64,000 nt of DNA from Saccharibacter floricola DSM 15669 (lineage in GTDB: Bacteria; Pseudomonadota; Alphaproteobacteria; Acetobacterales; Acetobacteraceae): positions 48,914 to 112,913 of the forward strand of contig NZ_KB899340.1 in the NCBI RefSeq assembly GCF_000378165.1. Direction: 5' to 3'. The notes beneath the pieces were generated by a model, which searched no databases, was not told where the DNA came from, and saw only the letters and a list, made by a program, of their open reading frames with translations. The translations under genes and the position numbers were made by a program. Of the stretch, positions 37,261-46,034 are shown piece after piece; the first letter of the stretch is position 1; each line of letters begins with the position of its first letter.

Positions 37261-37299
37261 AGAGGGCATTCTCTCTTTTCTTCATCTAGGAGACATGTG

Positions 37300-39753
37300 A
37301 TGGCGGCCTCTGTGATCCATACTCAGCTTCCCATATCCGGCATGAGCTGCGCCTCTTGTGCCGCTCGCCTTGAGCGTGTCTTGCACAAACAACCAGACGT
37401 CACCGCCGTTACCGTCAATCTTACGACCGAAAACGCCTATCTCGACAGCATCCAACCACTCAGCCTCCCACTTCTCATTGACGCCGTAAAAAAAGCAGGG
37501 TTTGACGTGCCCTCTCAGACGATTGAGCTCGCCATCGGTGGGATGAGCTGTGCGTCATGCAGCGCACGCATTGAACGCGTTTTACAAAAACGCCCAGACG
37601 TGTTGGAAGCCACCGTTAATCTCGCAACCGAGCGTGCGACCATCACCGGTATTGCCACACAAGAAACCCTCATTAAAGCCATCACAGCCACAGGCTTTAC
37701 CGCCCACGCGCTCCGTAAGGCTACGACATCACCAGAAGATCGTGACGCCCAGCAGGCCCAAGAACGCCGCCGCTTACTGCGTGATGTTTACAGCGCGGCT
37801 CTCCTCTGGGTGGCGATTGCCCTGCTGGAAATGCTTCCCTGGGCGCGCTCAACGCTCGGCTCCTTCCCTGATGCCGTGTTGCAAGCTCTCCTGACGACGG
37901 CTCTTCTTATCGGGCCCGGGCGCCGCTTTTTCCTCCATGGTCTCCCCGCCCTATGGCGTCGTGCTCCTGAGATGAACTCCCTTGTCGCTGTTGGGAGCGG
38001 GGCTGCTTATCTCTATTCTGTCTGTGCCACGTTCACACCGTTCCTCCTCCCACAGGGGACGGCTCAACTTTATTATGAGGCCGCAGCGGGAATCATCACC
38101 CTTGTCTTGCTTGGTCGCTTTCTTGAAGCACGCGCTAAGGGACGAACGTCAGCGGCTCTCCGTGCTCTCACCTCCCTTCAGCCACGCACAGCGCGTGTAC
38201 TGCGCGAGGGAACCCTTCATGATGACCCCATTGATCGCATTACCCTTGGCGATGTGATCGACATCCGTCCCGGTGAGCGTTTGCCGGTGGATGGAATCAT
38301 TACAGAAGGAGAGAGCTGGATTGATGAAGCCATGATCACCGGCGAACCTATGGCTGTGGCAAAGAAAACAGGGGATGTCGTGATCGGGGGGACGGTCAAC
38401 CAAAACGGTGCTTTCCGCTTCCGCACCACCGCTACGGGTGGTGATACGATGCTCTCACATATCATCACAATGGTAGAGAATGCTCAGGGCAGCAAACTTC
38501 CCATTCAATCCCGCGTCAATGCCATAACGCGTTGGTTTGTGCCCGCCATTATGGTGCTCTCGGCACTGACCTTTCTGAGCTGGCTTGCCTTTGGCCCCGC
38601 CCCTGCCCTGTCCTTCGCTTTGGTGAATGCTGTTGCCGTGCTGATTGCCGCGTGCCCATGTGCAATGGGCTTGGCCACACCAACCGCCATTATGGTCGGC
38701 ACGGGCAAAGGGGCTGAACTTGGCATCCTCTTCCGCAAAGGTGACGCGCTTCAACGCTTACGAGACAGCGATGTTGTCGCTTTTGATAAAACCGGCACCT
38801 TAACGGAAGGCAAGCCGACACTGACGGACATCCATCTCGCACCGGGAATTGACCGTTCTACAGTTTTACGTACCGTGGCTGCCGTTGAATCACGCTCCGA
38901 ACATCCGCTCGCCAAAGCCTTAACGAAGGCGGCCTCACCGGACGACACACACACCCTTCCAGATGTGACCGCGTTTGAGGCCATCACCGGTATGGGCGTG
39001 CACGGCATCTGTGACGGTACGCGCGTACAGATCGGTTCCGCCCATTTTATGGACACACTCTCTGTGGATATCGCCCCTATCCATGAGGCCGCCACAACCC
39101 TCGCCCAACAAGGGAAAACACCCCTTTATGTTGCCCTTGATGGCACATTCGCTGCTCTATTGGCCGTGTCTGATCCCTTGAAAAGTACCAGCAAAGAGAC
39201 GGTTGCGGCCCTCCAAGCTCATGGTCTCACGGTCGTGATGATTACCGGAGACCAACGCACGACCGCAGAAGCCATTGGTCAGCAGCTCGGGATTACGGAC
39301 ATCGTCGCCAATGTCTTGCCACGAGGGAAAGTGGACGCCATCAAGACATTCCAGCAGAAAGGACAATCCGTTACCTTTGCCGGTGATGGGATTAACGATG
39401 CCCCTGCCCTTGCTCAAGCTGATGTCGGGGTTGCCGTCGGGCATGGCACGGATATCGCAATGGATGCTGCTGATGTCGTCTTGGTCAATGGGCAGCTCAC
39501 CACTATTGTGCAGGCCATCGCCCTCTCACGCGCCACGCTGCGTATTATTACCGAAAATCTCTTCTGGGCCTTTGCCTATAACATCGTCCTCGTCCCCATT
39601 GCAGCAGGGGTTCTCTATCCATTCTGGGGACTGTTACTCTCCCCCATGTTTGCTGCCGGTGCGATGGCCCTCTCCAGCGTGTGTGTGCTGACTAACACGC
39701 TCCGCCTGCGCCGTTTTACCCCACCTTTCGCAGCAGGTAAAAACGGCACATAA
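37300..39753 (+). CDS. copA: Copper-exporting P1B-type ATPase CopA
   Basis: CopA pumps Cu(I) out of the cytoplasm with ATP hydrolysis. The 817-residue protein has two N-terminal metal-binding domains with GMSCASC (cysteines at about 17/20 and 84/87), the membrane CPC motif in 'AACPCAMGLATPTA', the phosphorylation site DKTGT and the hinge 'GDGINDAPALAQADVG'. AGGAG, spaced eight bases, favours ATG 37300 over GTG 37297. The regulator cueR follows directly, so export and regulation share one region. Confidence 0.97.
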   Translation: MAASVIHTQLPISGMSCASCAARLERVLHKQPDVTAVTVNLTTENAYLDSIQPLSLPLLIDAVKKAGFDVPSQTIELAIGGMSCASCSARIERVLQKRPDVLEATVNLATERATITGIATQETLIKAITATGFTAHALRKATTSPEDRDAQQAQERRRLLRDVYSAALLWVAIALLEMLPWARSTLGSFPDAVLQALLTTALLIGPGRRFFLHGLPALWRRAPEMNSLVAVGSGAAYLYSVCATFTPFLLPQGTAQLYYEAAAGIITLVLLGRFLEARAKGRTSAALRALTSLQPRTARVLREGTLHDDPIDRITLGDVIDIRPGERLPVDGIITEGESWIDEAMITGEPMAVAKKTGDVVIGGTVNQNGAFRFRTTATGGDTMLSHIITMVENAQGSKLPIQSRVNAITRWFVPAIMVLSALTFLSWLAFGPAPALSFALVNAVAVLIAACPCAMGLATPTAIMVGTGKGAELGILFRKGDALQRLRDSDVVAFDKTGTLTEGKPTLTDIHLAPGIDRSTVLRTVAAVESRSEHPLAKALTKAASPDDTHTLPDVTAFEAITGMGVHGICDGTRVQIGSAHFMDTLSVDIAPIHEAATTLAQQGKTPLYVALDGTFAALLAVSDPLKSTSKETVAALQAHGLTVVMITGDQRTTAEAIGQQLGITDIVANVLPRGKVDAIKTFQQKGQSVTFAGDGINDAPALAQADVGVAVGHGTDIAMDAADVVLVNGQLTTIVQAIALSRATLRIITENLFWAFAYNIVLVPIAAGVLYPFWGLLLSPMFAAGAMALSSVCVLTNTLRLRRFTPPFAAGKNGT

Positions 39754-39840
39754 AAGCTGCACAGGGACTCCTTTCCTTCAAAATAGGCGTCCCCCAAGCT
39801 CTGCACTCACCATTCCACGTCGGTAAGGACGCGTATAACC

Positions 39841-40248
39841 ATGCATATCGGAGCTGCTTCACGTGAAACAGGATTATCGGTCAAGATGATCCGTTATTAT
39901 GAAGAGATTGGTTTGATCGCACCAACACACCGCACAGAGTCCGGCTACCGCTCTTACCGTGAGACAGACCTACAACAGTTACGCTTTATCCGCCGTGCCC
40001 GGGCACTCGGCTTTTCAGTGCCGCATATCCGCTCCCTCCTCGAACTATGGCAGAGGAAGGGGCGTGATAACGCGCATGTGCGTCATGTTGCTAACGCGCA
40101 TATTGCGCAATTACGTGACCAAATGACAGCTCTGGAGAGCATGCTGACAACCTTGCAAGCACTCGTCGATGACTGCGCCAGTGAAGAGCAAGCAGACTGC
40201 CCTATTCTCTCAGCATTAGACCATGTCCAAACGCCGCCGCACTCATAA
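39841..40248 (+). CDS. cueR: Copper-responsive MerR-family regulator CueR
   Basis: CueR binds Cu(I) and distorts promoter DNA to activate copper efflux genes. The 135-residue protein starts with the MerR winged helix ('ASRETGLSVKMIRYYEEIGLI' split across the helices) and ends with a metal loop containing Cys112 and Cys120 with C-P-I following, identical in spacing to CueR. A dimerisation helix lies at about 80-108. AAGGAC precedes ATG 39841 at a slightly long distance. The predicted target site is the copA promoter at 37230-37260. Confidence 0.95.
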   Translation: MHIGAASRETGLSVKMIRYYEEIGLIAPTHRTESGYRSYRETDLQQLRFIRRARALGFSVPHIRSLLELWQRKGRDNAHVRHVANAHIAQLRDQMTALESMLTTLQALVDDCASEEQADCPILSALDHVQTPPHS

Positions 40249-40253
40249 ACGCT

Positions 40254-40463
40254 TTATTGATTGAGCAAACGCGTCTTTTGTTGGACAAATTCTTCTTCTG
40301 TCAAAATGCCTTTATCACGAAGCTCTGCCAATTTACGGAGCCGCTCATACAATGTATCCGCATCAAGAGACGATACAGGGCGTGCTCGCTGAGCCATAGG
40401 GCCCACTTCTGCACCAGACGATGAGGGAACCGCCGTCGGAGCTGCTATTTTCTGCCACGACAT
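40254..40463 (-). CDS. Small SHOCT-domain protein
   Basis: The 69-residue protein ends with a SHOCT domain ('LRKLAELRDKGILTEEEFVQQK' split by its turn), a short C-terminal helical hairpin found in many small bacterial proteins. The N-terminal 35 residues are Pro/Ser/Ala-rich and probably disordered. SHOCT domains are oligomerisation or tethering modules without known catalysis. It is convergent with cueR, five bases apart, and a CcdA-like or membrane partner is not visible. Confidence 0.7.
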   Translation of the reverse strand: MSWQKIAAPTAVPSSSGAEVGPMAQRARPVSSLDADTLYERLRKLAELRDKGILTEEEFVQQKTRLLNQ

Positions 40464-40559
40464 AGGGGTATTCTGGCCACCTTGCCCCCTCTATGACGTC
40501 AGCATACTCGTACGCGTTAGAGAGCTCGTTTAAAGACGTGATATGGCCCTATAATGTGA

Positions 40560-40877
40560 AAACCTACAGACGGCTCTTATAGACTTGGGGGAGGATATAA
40601 GGCCAACAGAAAGAAAGCGCCCTGTCGGCTATTTGAAGGCAAGCTGTTTTTCCGACTTTCTGAGCCTACCACAAAAGACGCTAAAAACGTTCTTTGTCGT
40701 GTAGGCATCGCCTTTGGGCGTTGGCAATCCTGCTCTTGGAGATACATTCCCTTTAGGGACGCCATCATTAATGCCCACGAGAAAAAATGTTACCGGTGCG
40801 CTCTTCATCCAAACATGCTCATACCTGACTTCCAAGCCTATATGGAAGCAGATAGCGACAGCTTAGACATCATGTAG
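40560..40877 (+). pseudogene. Possible decayed gene, open frame without a start codon
   Basis: The plus frame from 40560 to TAG 40875-40877 stays open for 105 codons but has no ATG, GTG or TTG near its 5' end; it begins right after a TGA. The predicted sequence has a protein-like feel, with a Trp/Cys-rich middle ('WQSCSWRYIPFRDA') and a 'HEKKCYRCALHP' cysteine cluster that could bind zinc. I do not recognise it. It could be the truncated end of a lost gene or chance. Minus-strand frames here look random. Confidence 0.25.
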
Positions 40878-40945
40878 GAGAGAGTCGTCACTCTACAAGG
40901 ACGAGTATATTCTTAGATACGCCATAATAACAACGCAGAACGCGT

Positions 40946-41143
40946 TTACTTAACCTTATTTGCGTCCACAGACTTCACTTTATCAAATGGTGACTGTGCA
41001 CTTAATGAATAGGTCACAGCATCATCTAGCACTTGCTTCTGCGTTGCAGATGATTGAATGGGCTTATTCAGCAAGGTCTCCTGCTTCGTTGCTCTTAACT
41101 CGCCACGATACGTCACATTATACAGGGTCAAAGAGACATTCAT
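40946..41143 (-). CDS. Small hypothetical protein
   Basis: The 65-residue frame starts at ATG 41143 with AAGGAAATGG about nine bases upstream, a good ribosome binding site. The product is polar, with no signal peptide or membrane segment, and reads like a short soluble protein with a central amphipathic helix and a basic tail. It lies 128 bases upstream of the aminotransferase stop region and may be independent. I do not recognise it. Confidence 0.4.
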   Translation of the reverse strand: MNVSLTLYNVTYRGELRATKQETLLNKPIQSSATQKQVLDDAVTYSLSAQSPFDKVKSVDANKVK

Positions 41144-41270
41144 GCCACCATTTCCTTAGAGGAGAAGTAAAAGAATCCCCTTAACCCTACACTGACTTTT
41201 TTTAAAAAACACTATCAATAATCGTAAGCCGCCTTTTTTCTCCTGAAAAAGAAGCGGCTTCCCTTAATGA

Positions 41271-42470
41271 TTAAGCGGTAAGAACCTGCGCTATAGCTTC
41301 CACAACGCGAGGAAGTGTGTGGTCATTTAGCCCTGCCATACAGACACGCCCACTACGGAGGATATAAATCCCGTAGGTTTCGCATAAGCGATCAGCCTGC
41401 TCCCCACACAGACCCGTATAGCTAAACATGCCGCGTTGAGCTGTGAGATAACGTGCATCATAATGGGGCACACGCTCCCCCAGTTGAGCCACGAGTTTCT
41501 GACGCATAGCGACAATGCGTACCCGCATGGCCTCGACCTCGTTACGCCATTTCTGGGCCAACCGCTCATCACTCAAAATGGTTGCAACAATCTGCGCACC
41601 ACGCACAGGGGGGCTGGAATAATTACGCCGCACGGTGCGTTTCAGTTGGCTAAGAACGCGCTCTGCGTCATCACGATGAGCGCACATAACGGACAAAGCC
41701 CCAATCCGGTCGCCATAAAGAGAGAAAATCTTGGAGAAAGAGTTACTCACCAAGAACGTTAACCCCGCTCTCTCCATCGCGCGGATAGCGTAGCTATCTT
41801 CCTCCAGCCCAGCGCCAAGACCCTGATAGGCCATATCAAGGAAAGGGATGAGATGACGTTCTTTAAGAAGAGCAATCACCTCATCCCATTGCGTCTTCGT
41901 GAGATCCGCACCGGTGGGGTTATGACAACAAGGGTGCAACAACACGACGCTCTGTGCTGGAACGCCCCGTAAGCAGGCCAGCATCGCAGGCAGATCAACC
42001 AACCCTGTTTCCGCATTAAAATACGGGTAGCGATGCGTCCTGAAGCCTGCTCCTTCAAAGATGGACAGGTGATTTTCCCATGTGGGGTCGCTCACCCAAA
42101 GTTCAGCATGAGGGTAGAAATGTTTGAGAAAATCCGCCCCGATTTTCAAAGCCCCCGAACCACCAACCGTCTGAACAGTCGCAATTCGTCCATCATTAAC
42201 CCCTGTACTATCAGCCCCAAAGAGCAGCCTCTGCACCTGCTGGCGATAAGCAGCGTGCCCTTCCATAGGAAGGTACAGATCCGGCGTCGCAGTGTCTTTA
42301 TCCAACAGCTGCCGTGCTTCTTTCACACAGTCGAGCTGTGGCACGAAGCCTTCACCATTATAATAAAGACCAATGCTGAGATTAACCTTCTCAGACCGTG
42401 GGTCAGCCTTAAAATCTTCCATCAAAGAAAGGATCGGGTCACCAGGAGCGGCGTCAATTTTCTGAAACAC
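41271..42470 (-). CDS. Aromatic/aspartate aminotransferase (TyrB/AspC type)
   Basis: This PLP enzyme exchanges amino groups between aspartate or aromatic amino acids and 2-oxoglutarate. The 399-residue protein starts in family style ('MFQKIDAAPGDPILSLME'), and the PLP lysine lies in 'SNSFSKIFSLYGDR'. The C-terminal 'YGIYILRSGRVCMAGLN' contains the substrate-binding arginine. The GTG start at 42470 is required by this conserved N-terminus although no ribosome binding site is visible. Its neighbour is an indolepyruvate-type decarboxylase on the same strand, which points to aromatic amino-acid degradation through aryl-pyruvates. Confidence 0.94.
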   Translation of the reverse strand: MFQKIDAAPGDPILSLMEDFKADPRSEKVNLSIGLYYNGEGFVPQLDCVKEARQLLDKDTATPDLYLPMEGHAAYRQQVQRLLFGADSTGVNDGRIATVQTVGGSGALKIGADFLKHFYPHAELWVSDPTWENHLSIFEGAGFRTHRYPYFNAETGLVDLPAMLACLRGVPAQSVVLLHPCCHNPTGADLTKTQWDEVIALLKERHLIPFLDMAYQGLGAGLEEDSYAIRAMERAGLTFLVSNSFSKIFSLYGDRIGALSVMCAHRDDAERVLSQLKRTVRRNYSSPPVRGAQIVATILSDERLAQKWRNEVEAMRVRIVAMRQKLVAQLGERVPHYDARYLTAQRGMFSYTGLCGEQADRLCETYGIYILRSGRVCMAGLNDHTLPRVVEAIAQVLTA

Positions 42471-42570
42471 AGTAGGCAGAACTTTTTTATGTCAGGGGTC
42501 AAAAGAGCCAGCCCTCCTCGCCTTCAGTCCAAAAGCAAAGAGGGCCTCTTCACGCTTATATTGAGAACTT

Positions 42571-44256
42571 TTAAGACCGTTGAGAGGCGTTGCGCGGGCC
42601 CCAAGGGCCATAATCGTAATCAGCCACAACAGCACCAAATTTTTTCAACGCTTCAGGCGCATCCAACATAGGCAGCTTCAGCTCTATCAACGCTGCATGC
42701 TCGTTATTGTGCAGCGTGCTTAACGTCTCTTCAAGCTGACCGACAGTCTCTACCACACGCGTCATCACCGGGGCTTCTGCATTAAAGACCGCCGGAAGCT
42801 CCGTATAACGCCATTGAGCAATGTCATTATAGGGTGAGTGCTCCCCCAAAATCATGCGCTCAACCGTATAACCTTGGTTATTAATCAGGAAGATGATCGG
42901 TTTCAGCTTATGACGAAGAATGGAGGAAAGCTCCTGAACCGTGAGCTGAATAGAGCCATCCCCAATGAAGAGGAGATGACGACGTGAGAGCTGCCCAAGT
43001 TGCGACCCAAAAAGCGCTGGTAACGTATAACCAATCGCTCCCCAGACGGGTTGAGCAATATAGGTGCTTCCCTTTGGCAACGTCATGCCGGAAAGAGCCG
43101 TATGACTGCTGCCCGCTTCACCAATAATCACATCATCAGGACGGAAAAACTGCCCAATACGTGGCCATAACGTCTTATGGGTTAGGCCATCCTCACTCTT
43201 CGCTGTCGGAACGGCTGCTTGAGCAGGCTTTTGCGGTGCTGGACGAGACGCAGCCTGCACTTGCGACAGAACGCCTTGCACAACCGCCTTGATCGGGGCC
43301 GCTGCAATCGGCTCACGCCCAATGCTCACATCATGCGCGCGCAGGTCGATATAGGATTCCGTTGAGATCTGATGCGTAAAGAAGCCCGAGCTTGTATCGG
43401 TAAAGCGTGCCCCGATACCGATCAGACAATCAGACCCTTCCACAGCCTCACGCACATCAGGGCGACTAGCCGCCCCTGCATAACCGCCTAAGTAAAAAGC
43501 CCCCGTCTCATCCAAAATCGCCTTTCCGGGCAAAAGTGACGCATACGGGATGCCGCATTTTTCCGACAACGCTGCTAAATCAGCGGCCACCCCATACCGG
43601 TCTGCATCGGCATCAATCAGCAGCACGGGTGCTTTTGCCGCATTAAGCTTAATGACGATCTGCTCCACGGCACGCGCCACCTGACGTGAATCGCCCGTAG
43701 GCTCGGCCAATGTAAGCGGTGTCTGGGGCACCTCAATCTCTAAATGCGTGATGTCAGAGGGCACCTGAATATGCACGGGGCGGCGCTCCCGCCAGCAAGC
43801 CTGAAGGACGCGGTCAATTTCAGTCACGGCATTTTCGGGGGTTAGCCGTGTTTGAGCCACGGTAAATTCCGCCATGCACCGGCCAATATTACCATACCCA
43901 CCATCTGCTAAGGTGTGATGAAGGAGGGCACGGCTTTCAACCGCATAGAGCGGTGGGAGGCCTGTAATATGCACAATTGGCAAGCGTTCAGCATAAGACC
44001 CTGCCAGCCCGCCAATGGCGCTCATATCCCCCACACCCCAGGTCGTAATCACCCCAGAAAGTCCAGACGTGCGGGCATACCCATCAGCCGCATACGAGGC
44101 GTTCAGCTCATTGGTGTTGCCAATAAAAGCGAGATCATCCCGCGCGTTAATTTGTTCTAAAAAGGAAAGATTAAAGTCACCTGGAACACCAAAAATATGG
44201 CGCAGCCCCATCTCTGTCAGACGGCGAGCGAGAAAATCACCAATCATCATATGCAT
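42571..44256 (-). CDS. Indolepyruvate/phenylpyruvate decarboxylase-type enzyme (TPP)
   Basis: This thiamine-diphosphate decarboxylase has 561 residues from ATG 44256. The catalytic glutamate is in 'GNTNELNASYAADGYAR' (about residue 50), and the TPP-binding domain has 'FIGDGSIQLTVQELSS' with 'NNQGYTVERMILG'. That last segment matches indolepyruvate decarboxylases (GYTVER) better than ethanol-type pyruvate decarboxylases (GYTIEV), although PDC-like function cannot be excluded. It would turn indolepyruvate or phenylpyruvate into the aldehyde. AGGA precedes the start. The promoter region is shared with the Lrp-like regulator. Confidence 0.88.
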   Translation of the reverse strand: MHMMIGDFLARRLTEMGLRHIFGVPGDFNLSFLEQINARDDLAFIGNTNELNASYAADGYARTSGLSGVITTWGVGDMSAIGGLAGSYAERLPIVHITGLPPLYAVESRALLHHTLADGGYGNIGRCMAEFTVAQTRLTPENAVTEIDRVLQACWRERRPVHIQVPSDITHLEIEVPQTPLTLAEPTGDSRQVARAVEQIVIKLNAAKAPVLLIDADADRYGVAADLAALSEKCGIPYASLLPGKAILDETGAFYLGGYAGAASRPDVREAVEGSDCLIGIGARFTDTSSGFFTHQISTESYIDLRAHDVSIGREPIAAAPIKAVVQGVLSQVQAASRPAPQKPAQAAVPTAKSEDGLTHKTLWPRIGQFFRPDDVIIGEAGSSHTALSGMTLPKGSTYIAQPVWGAIGYTLPALFGSQLGQLSRRHLLFIGDGSIQLTVQELSSILRHKLKPIIFLINNQGYTVERMILGEHSPYNDIAQWRYTELPAVFNAEAPVMTRVVETVGQLEETLSTLHNNEHAALIELKLPMLDAPEALKKFGAVVADYDYGPWGPRNASQRS

Positions 44257-44329
44257 AAACAAGACATCCTAAAGAAATATCCTAGGGTAGATCAGACCAT
44301 GCGACGTCCCATAGTCTTTTCCCTCTTCT

Positions 44330-44409
44330 CTGCACATTATCTGAAAAGAGACGCACATTGTGTGCATAAATAAACAAAATATAGCGTATTATGCACAATC
44401 TGTGCATAA
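44330..44409. promoter_or_regulatory. Array of Lrp/AsnC-type operator sites
   Basis: O1 (44389-44409) is a perfect inverted repeat: TTATGCACA-N3-TGTGCATAA. O2 (44351-44369) matches it with one mismatch in the left half: ACGCACA-N3-TGTGCATAA. A third, degraded half-site CTGCACA starts at 44330. Site centres are at about 44399, 44359 and 44338, spaced 40 and 21 bases, near whole DNA turns. O1 covers the first in-frame ATG (44391) of the regulator frame, which argues for the later start. Confidence 0.82.
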
Positions 44410-44417
44410 TTACGGAT

Positions 44418-44888
44418 ATGATGGATCATTTCGATTGGCGTATTCTCTCAGCTTTGCAACAGAATGGCCGCCTAACCAACCGTGAGCTTAGTGAGCTCGT
44501 TAATCTTTCCCCCTCTCAATGCTCACGCCGCCGCCTTTTACTGGAAGAAAACAAGATCATCCGTGGGTATGCCGCACGCATTGATGCCCCTTCTGTCGGT
44601 TTGCCTGTCCTCGCCTTTGTGCAAGTGAGCATTAAAGACCATAGCACCGAGTCCTTTGGGGCTTTTCGCACTCTTGTTAGCGCTGATCCGATGATCCAAG
44701 AAGCCTATGCTGTCAGTGGGGATGCTGATTATATGCTCAAAATTGTCGCCCGAACACTGGAAACGCTGTCTGATTTCGTCACCAGCAAACTGCTCGCCCT
44801 TCAGACAGTTTCCCATGTGAAATCGTATATCGGCCTCAAGCAAGTGAAGGAAAACAGCGCATTGCCGCTAAAATTTCCTCGCTCATAG
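44418..44888 (+). CDS. Lrp/AsnC-family transcriptional regulator
   Basis: The 156-residue protein has an N-terminal winged helix ('LTNRELSELVNLSPSQCSRRR') and a C-terminal ligand-binding RAM domain ('VLAFVQVSIKDHS' to 'GDADYMLKIVART'). Such regulators sense amino acids and bind as octamers to several sites. The frame also opens at ATG 44391, but that ATG lies inside the operator, so I use ATG 44418 (ATG 44421 is equal). Divergence from the decarboxylase gene and the shared operators suggest control of the keto-acid module and of itself. A hairpin GCCGCCAC/GTGGCGGC follows the gene without a T-run. Confidence 0.92.
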   Translation: MMDHFDWRILSALQQNGRLTNRELSELVNLSPSQCSRRRLLLEENKIIRGYAARIDAPSVGLPVLAFVQVSIKDHSTESFGAFRTLVSADPMIQEAYAVSGDADYMLKIVARTLETLSDFVTSKLLALQTVSHVKSYIGLKQVKENSALPLKFPRS

Positions 44889-45089
44889 CGGTTGTACAGC
44901 CGCCACGCTGCGCACGAGAAAAGGTGGCGGCACTCTATGGGGTCTGGTATCTTTACCATAGTGCGGATAAAGTCCGCCTCCACCGTAACGCCCCTTCGGC
45001 TGTTGGCTGTGCTTGTGTGCCTTACATAAAGCACCCATATGGTCGTCAGGGCTATCTGATCTATTGCATCCGGAGAGTAAACGAGACCT

Positions 45090-46010
45090 ATGAGCTGGCT
45101 GACCGATCACGTTCGTCCCAAACTGCGGAGTCTGCTGCAACGGGATGTGCCAGACAATCTCTGGACTAATTGCGATTCTTGCACCCGCATGCTTCTGGTC
45201 AAAGAGCTAGAGCGTAATAAGAAAGTGTGCCCTCATTGCGGCCATCATACGCGCGCCTTAGCTCATGAGCGGCTTAAATGGACGTTTGATGATGGGCTTT
45301 ACACCACCATCGACCTTCCCGATATGCCAACCGACCCGCTCGGATTTCGTGATTCCAAACGCTACACAGACCGTCTCAAGGCCAGCCGTCACAAATCAGG
45401 CTTGGACGACACCTTACAAGTGGCTCATGGGAAAATTGGTGGGCGTGACGCTGTTGTGGCTGTGATGGCGTTTGAATTTATGGCCGGCACGATGGGTGGC
45501 GCCATGGGCTCCGCTTTTCTAGCCGCTTGCCGCCTTGCAATCTTGCAGAAAGCACCGCTGATCATCTTCACCGCCTCTGGTGGAGCACGGATGCAAGAAG
45601 GAGCGATCAGCCTCATGCAGATGCCCCGTACAACCATCGGGGTGCAGATGCTGCGTGAAGCAGGCTTGCCGTATATCGTGGTCTTCACCAACCCCACCAC
45701 AGGCGGTGTTTCCGCCTCGTTCGCGATGTTGGGGGATGTTCATGTTGCCGAACCCAACGCGCTGATCGCCTTTGCGGGGCCGCGTGTCATCCGTGATACT
45801 GTGCGTGAAGAACTCCCCGAAGGCTTCCAACGCTCAGAATATCTGCGTGATCATGGAATGGTCGATACCATCTCCACACGCCAAGAGCTTCCTGCGTTGC
45901 TCGGTCGTCTCATCACGATGCTTGCACCAGAGCCGCAAGAGGGTGAGCCTGATGCTACAGCAGAAGCCGCCGCTCAGACGCTCCAAGCAGCGTCAGCTAA
46001 AAAGAGCTAA
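45090..46010 (+). CDS. accD: Acetyl-CoA carboxylase carboxyltransferase beta subunit AccD
   Basis: AccD is half of the carboxyltransferase that makes malonyl-CoA for fatty acid synthesis. The 306-residue protein has the zinc ribbon Cys28, Cys31, Cys47, Cys50 and the crotonase-like core 'SGGARMQEGAISLMQMPRTT' and 'NPTTGGVSASFAMLGD'. GGAGAG precedes the ATG. folC follows after 24 bases, an order kept in many Alphaproteobacteria, but trpBA, usually just upstream, is 18 kb away. Confidence 0.97.
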   Translation: MSWLTDHVRPKLRSLLQRDVPDNLWTNCDSCTRMLLVKELERNKKVCPHCGHHTRALAHERLKWTFDDGLYTTIDLPDMPTDPLGFRDSKRYTDRLKASRHKSGLDDTLQVAHGKIGGRDAVVAVMAFEFMAGTMGGAMGSAFLAACRLAILQKAPLIIFTASGGARMQEGAISLMQMPRTTIGVQMLREAGLPYIVVFTNPTTGGVSASFAMLGDVHVAEPNALIAFAGPRVIRDTVREELPEGFQRSEYLRDHGMVDTISTRQELPALLGRLITMLAPEPQEGEPDATAEAAAQTLQAASAKKS

Positions 46011-46034
46011 TCATTCACGAAGCGGATCCTTATC

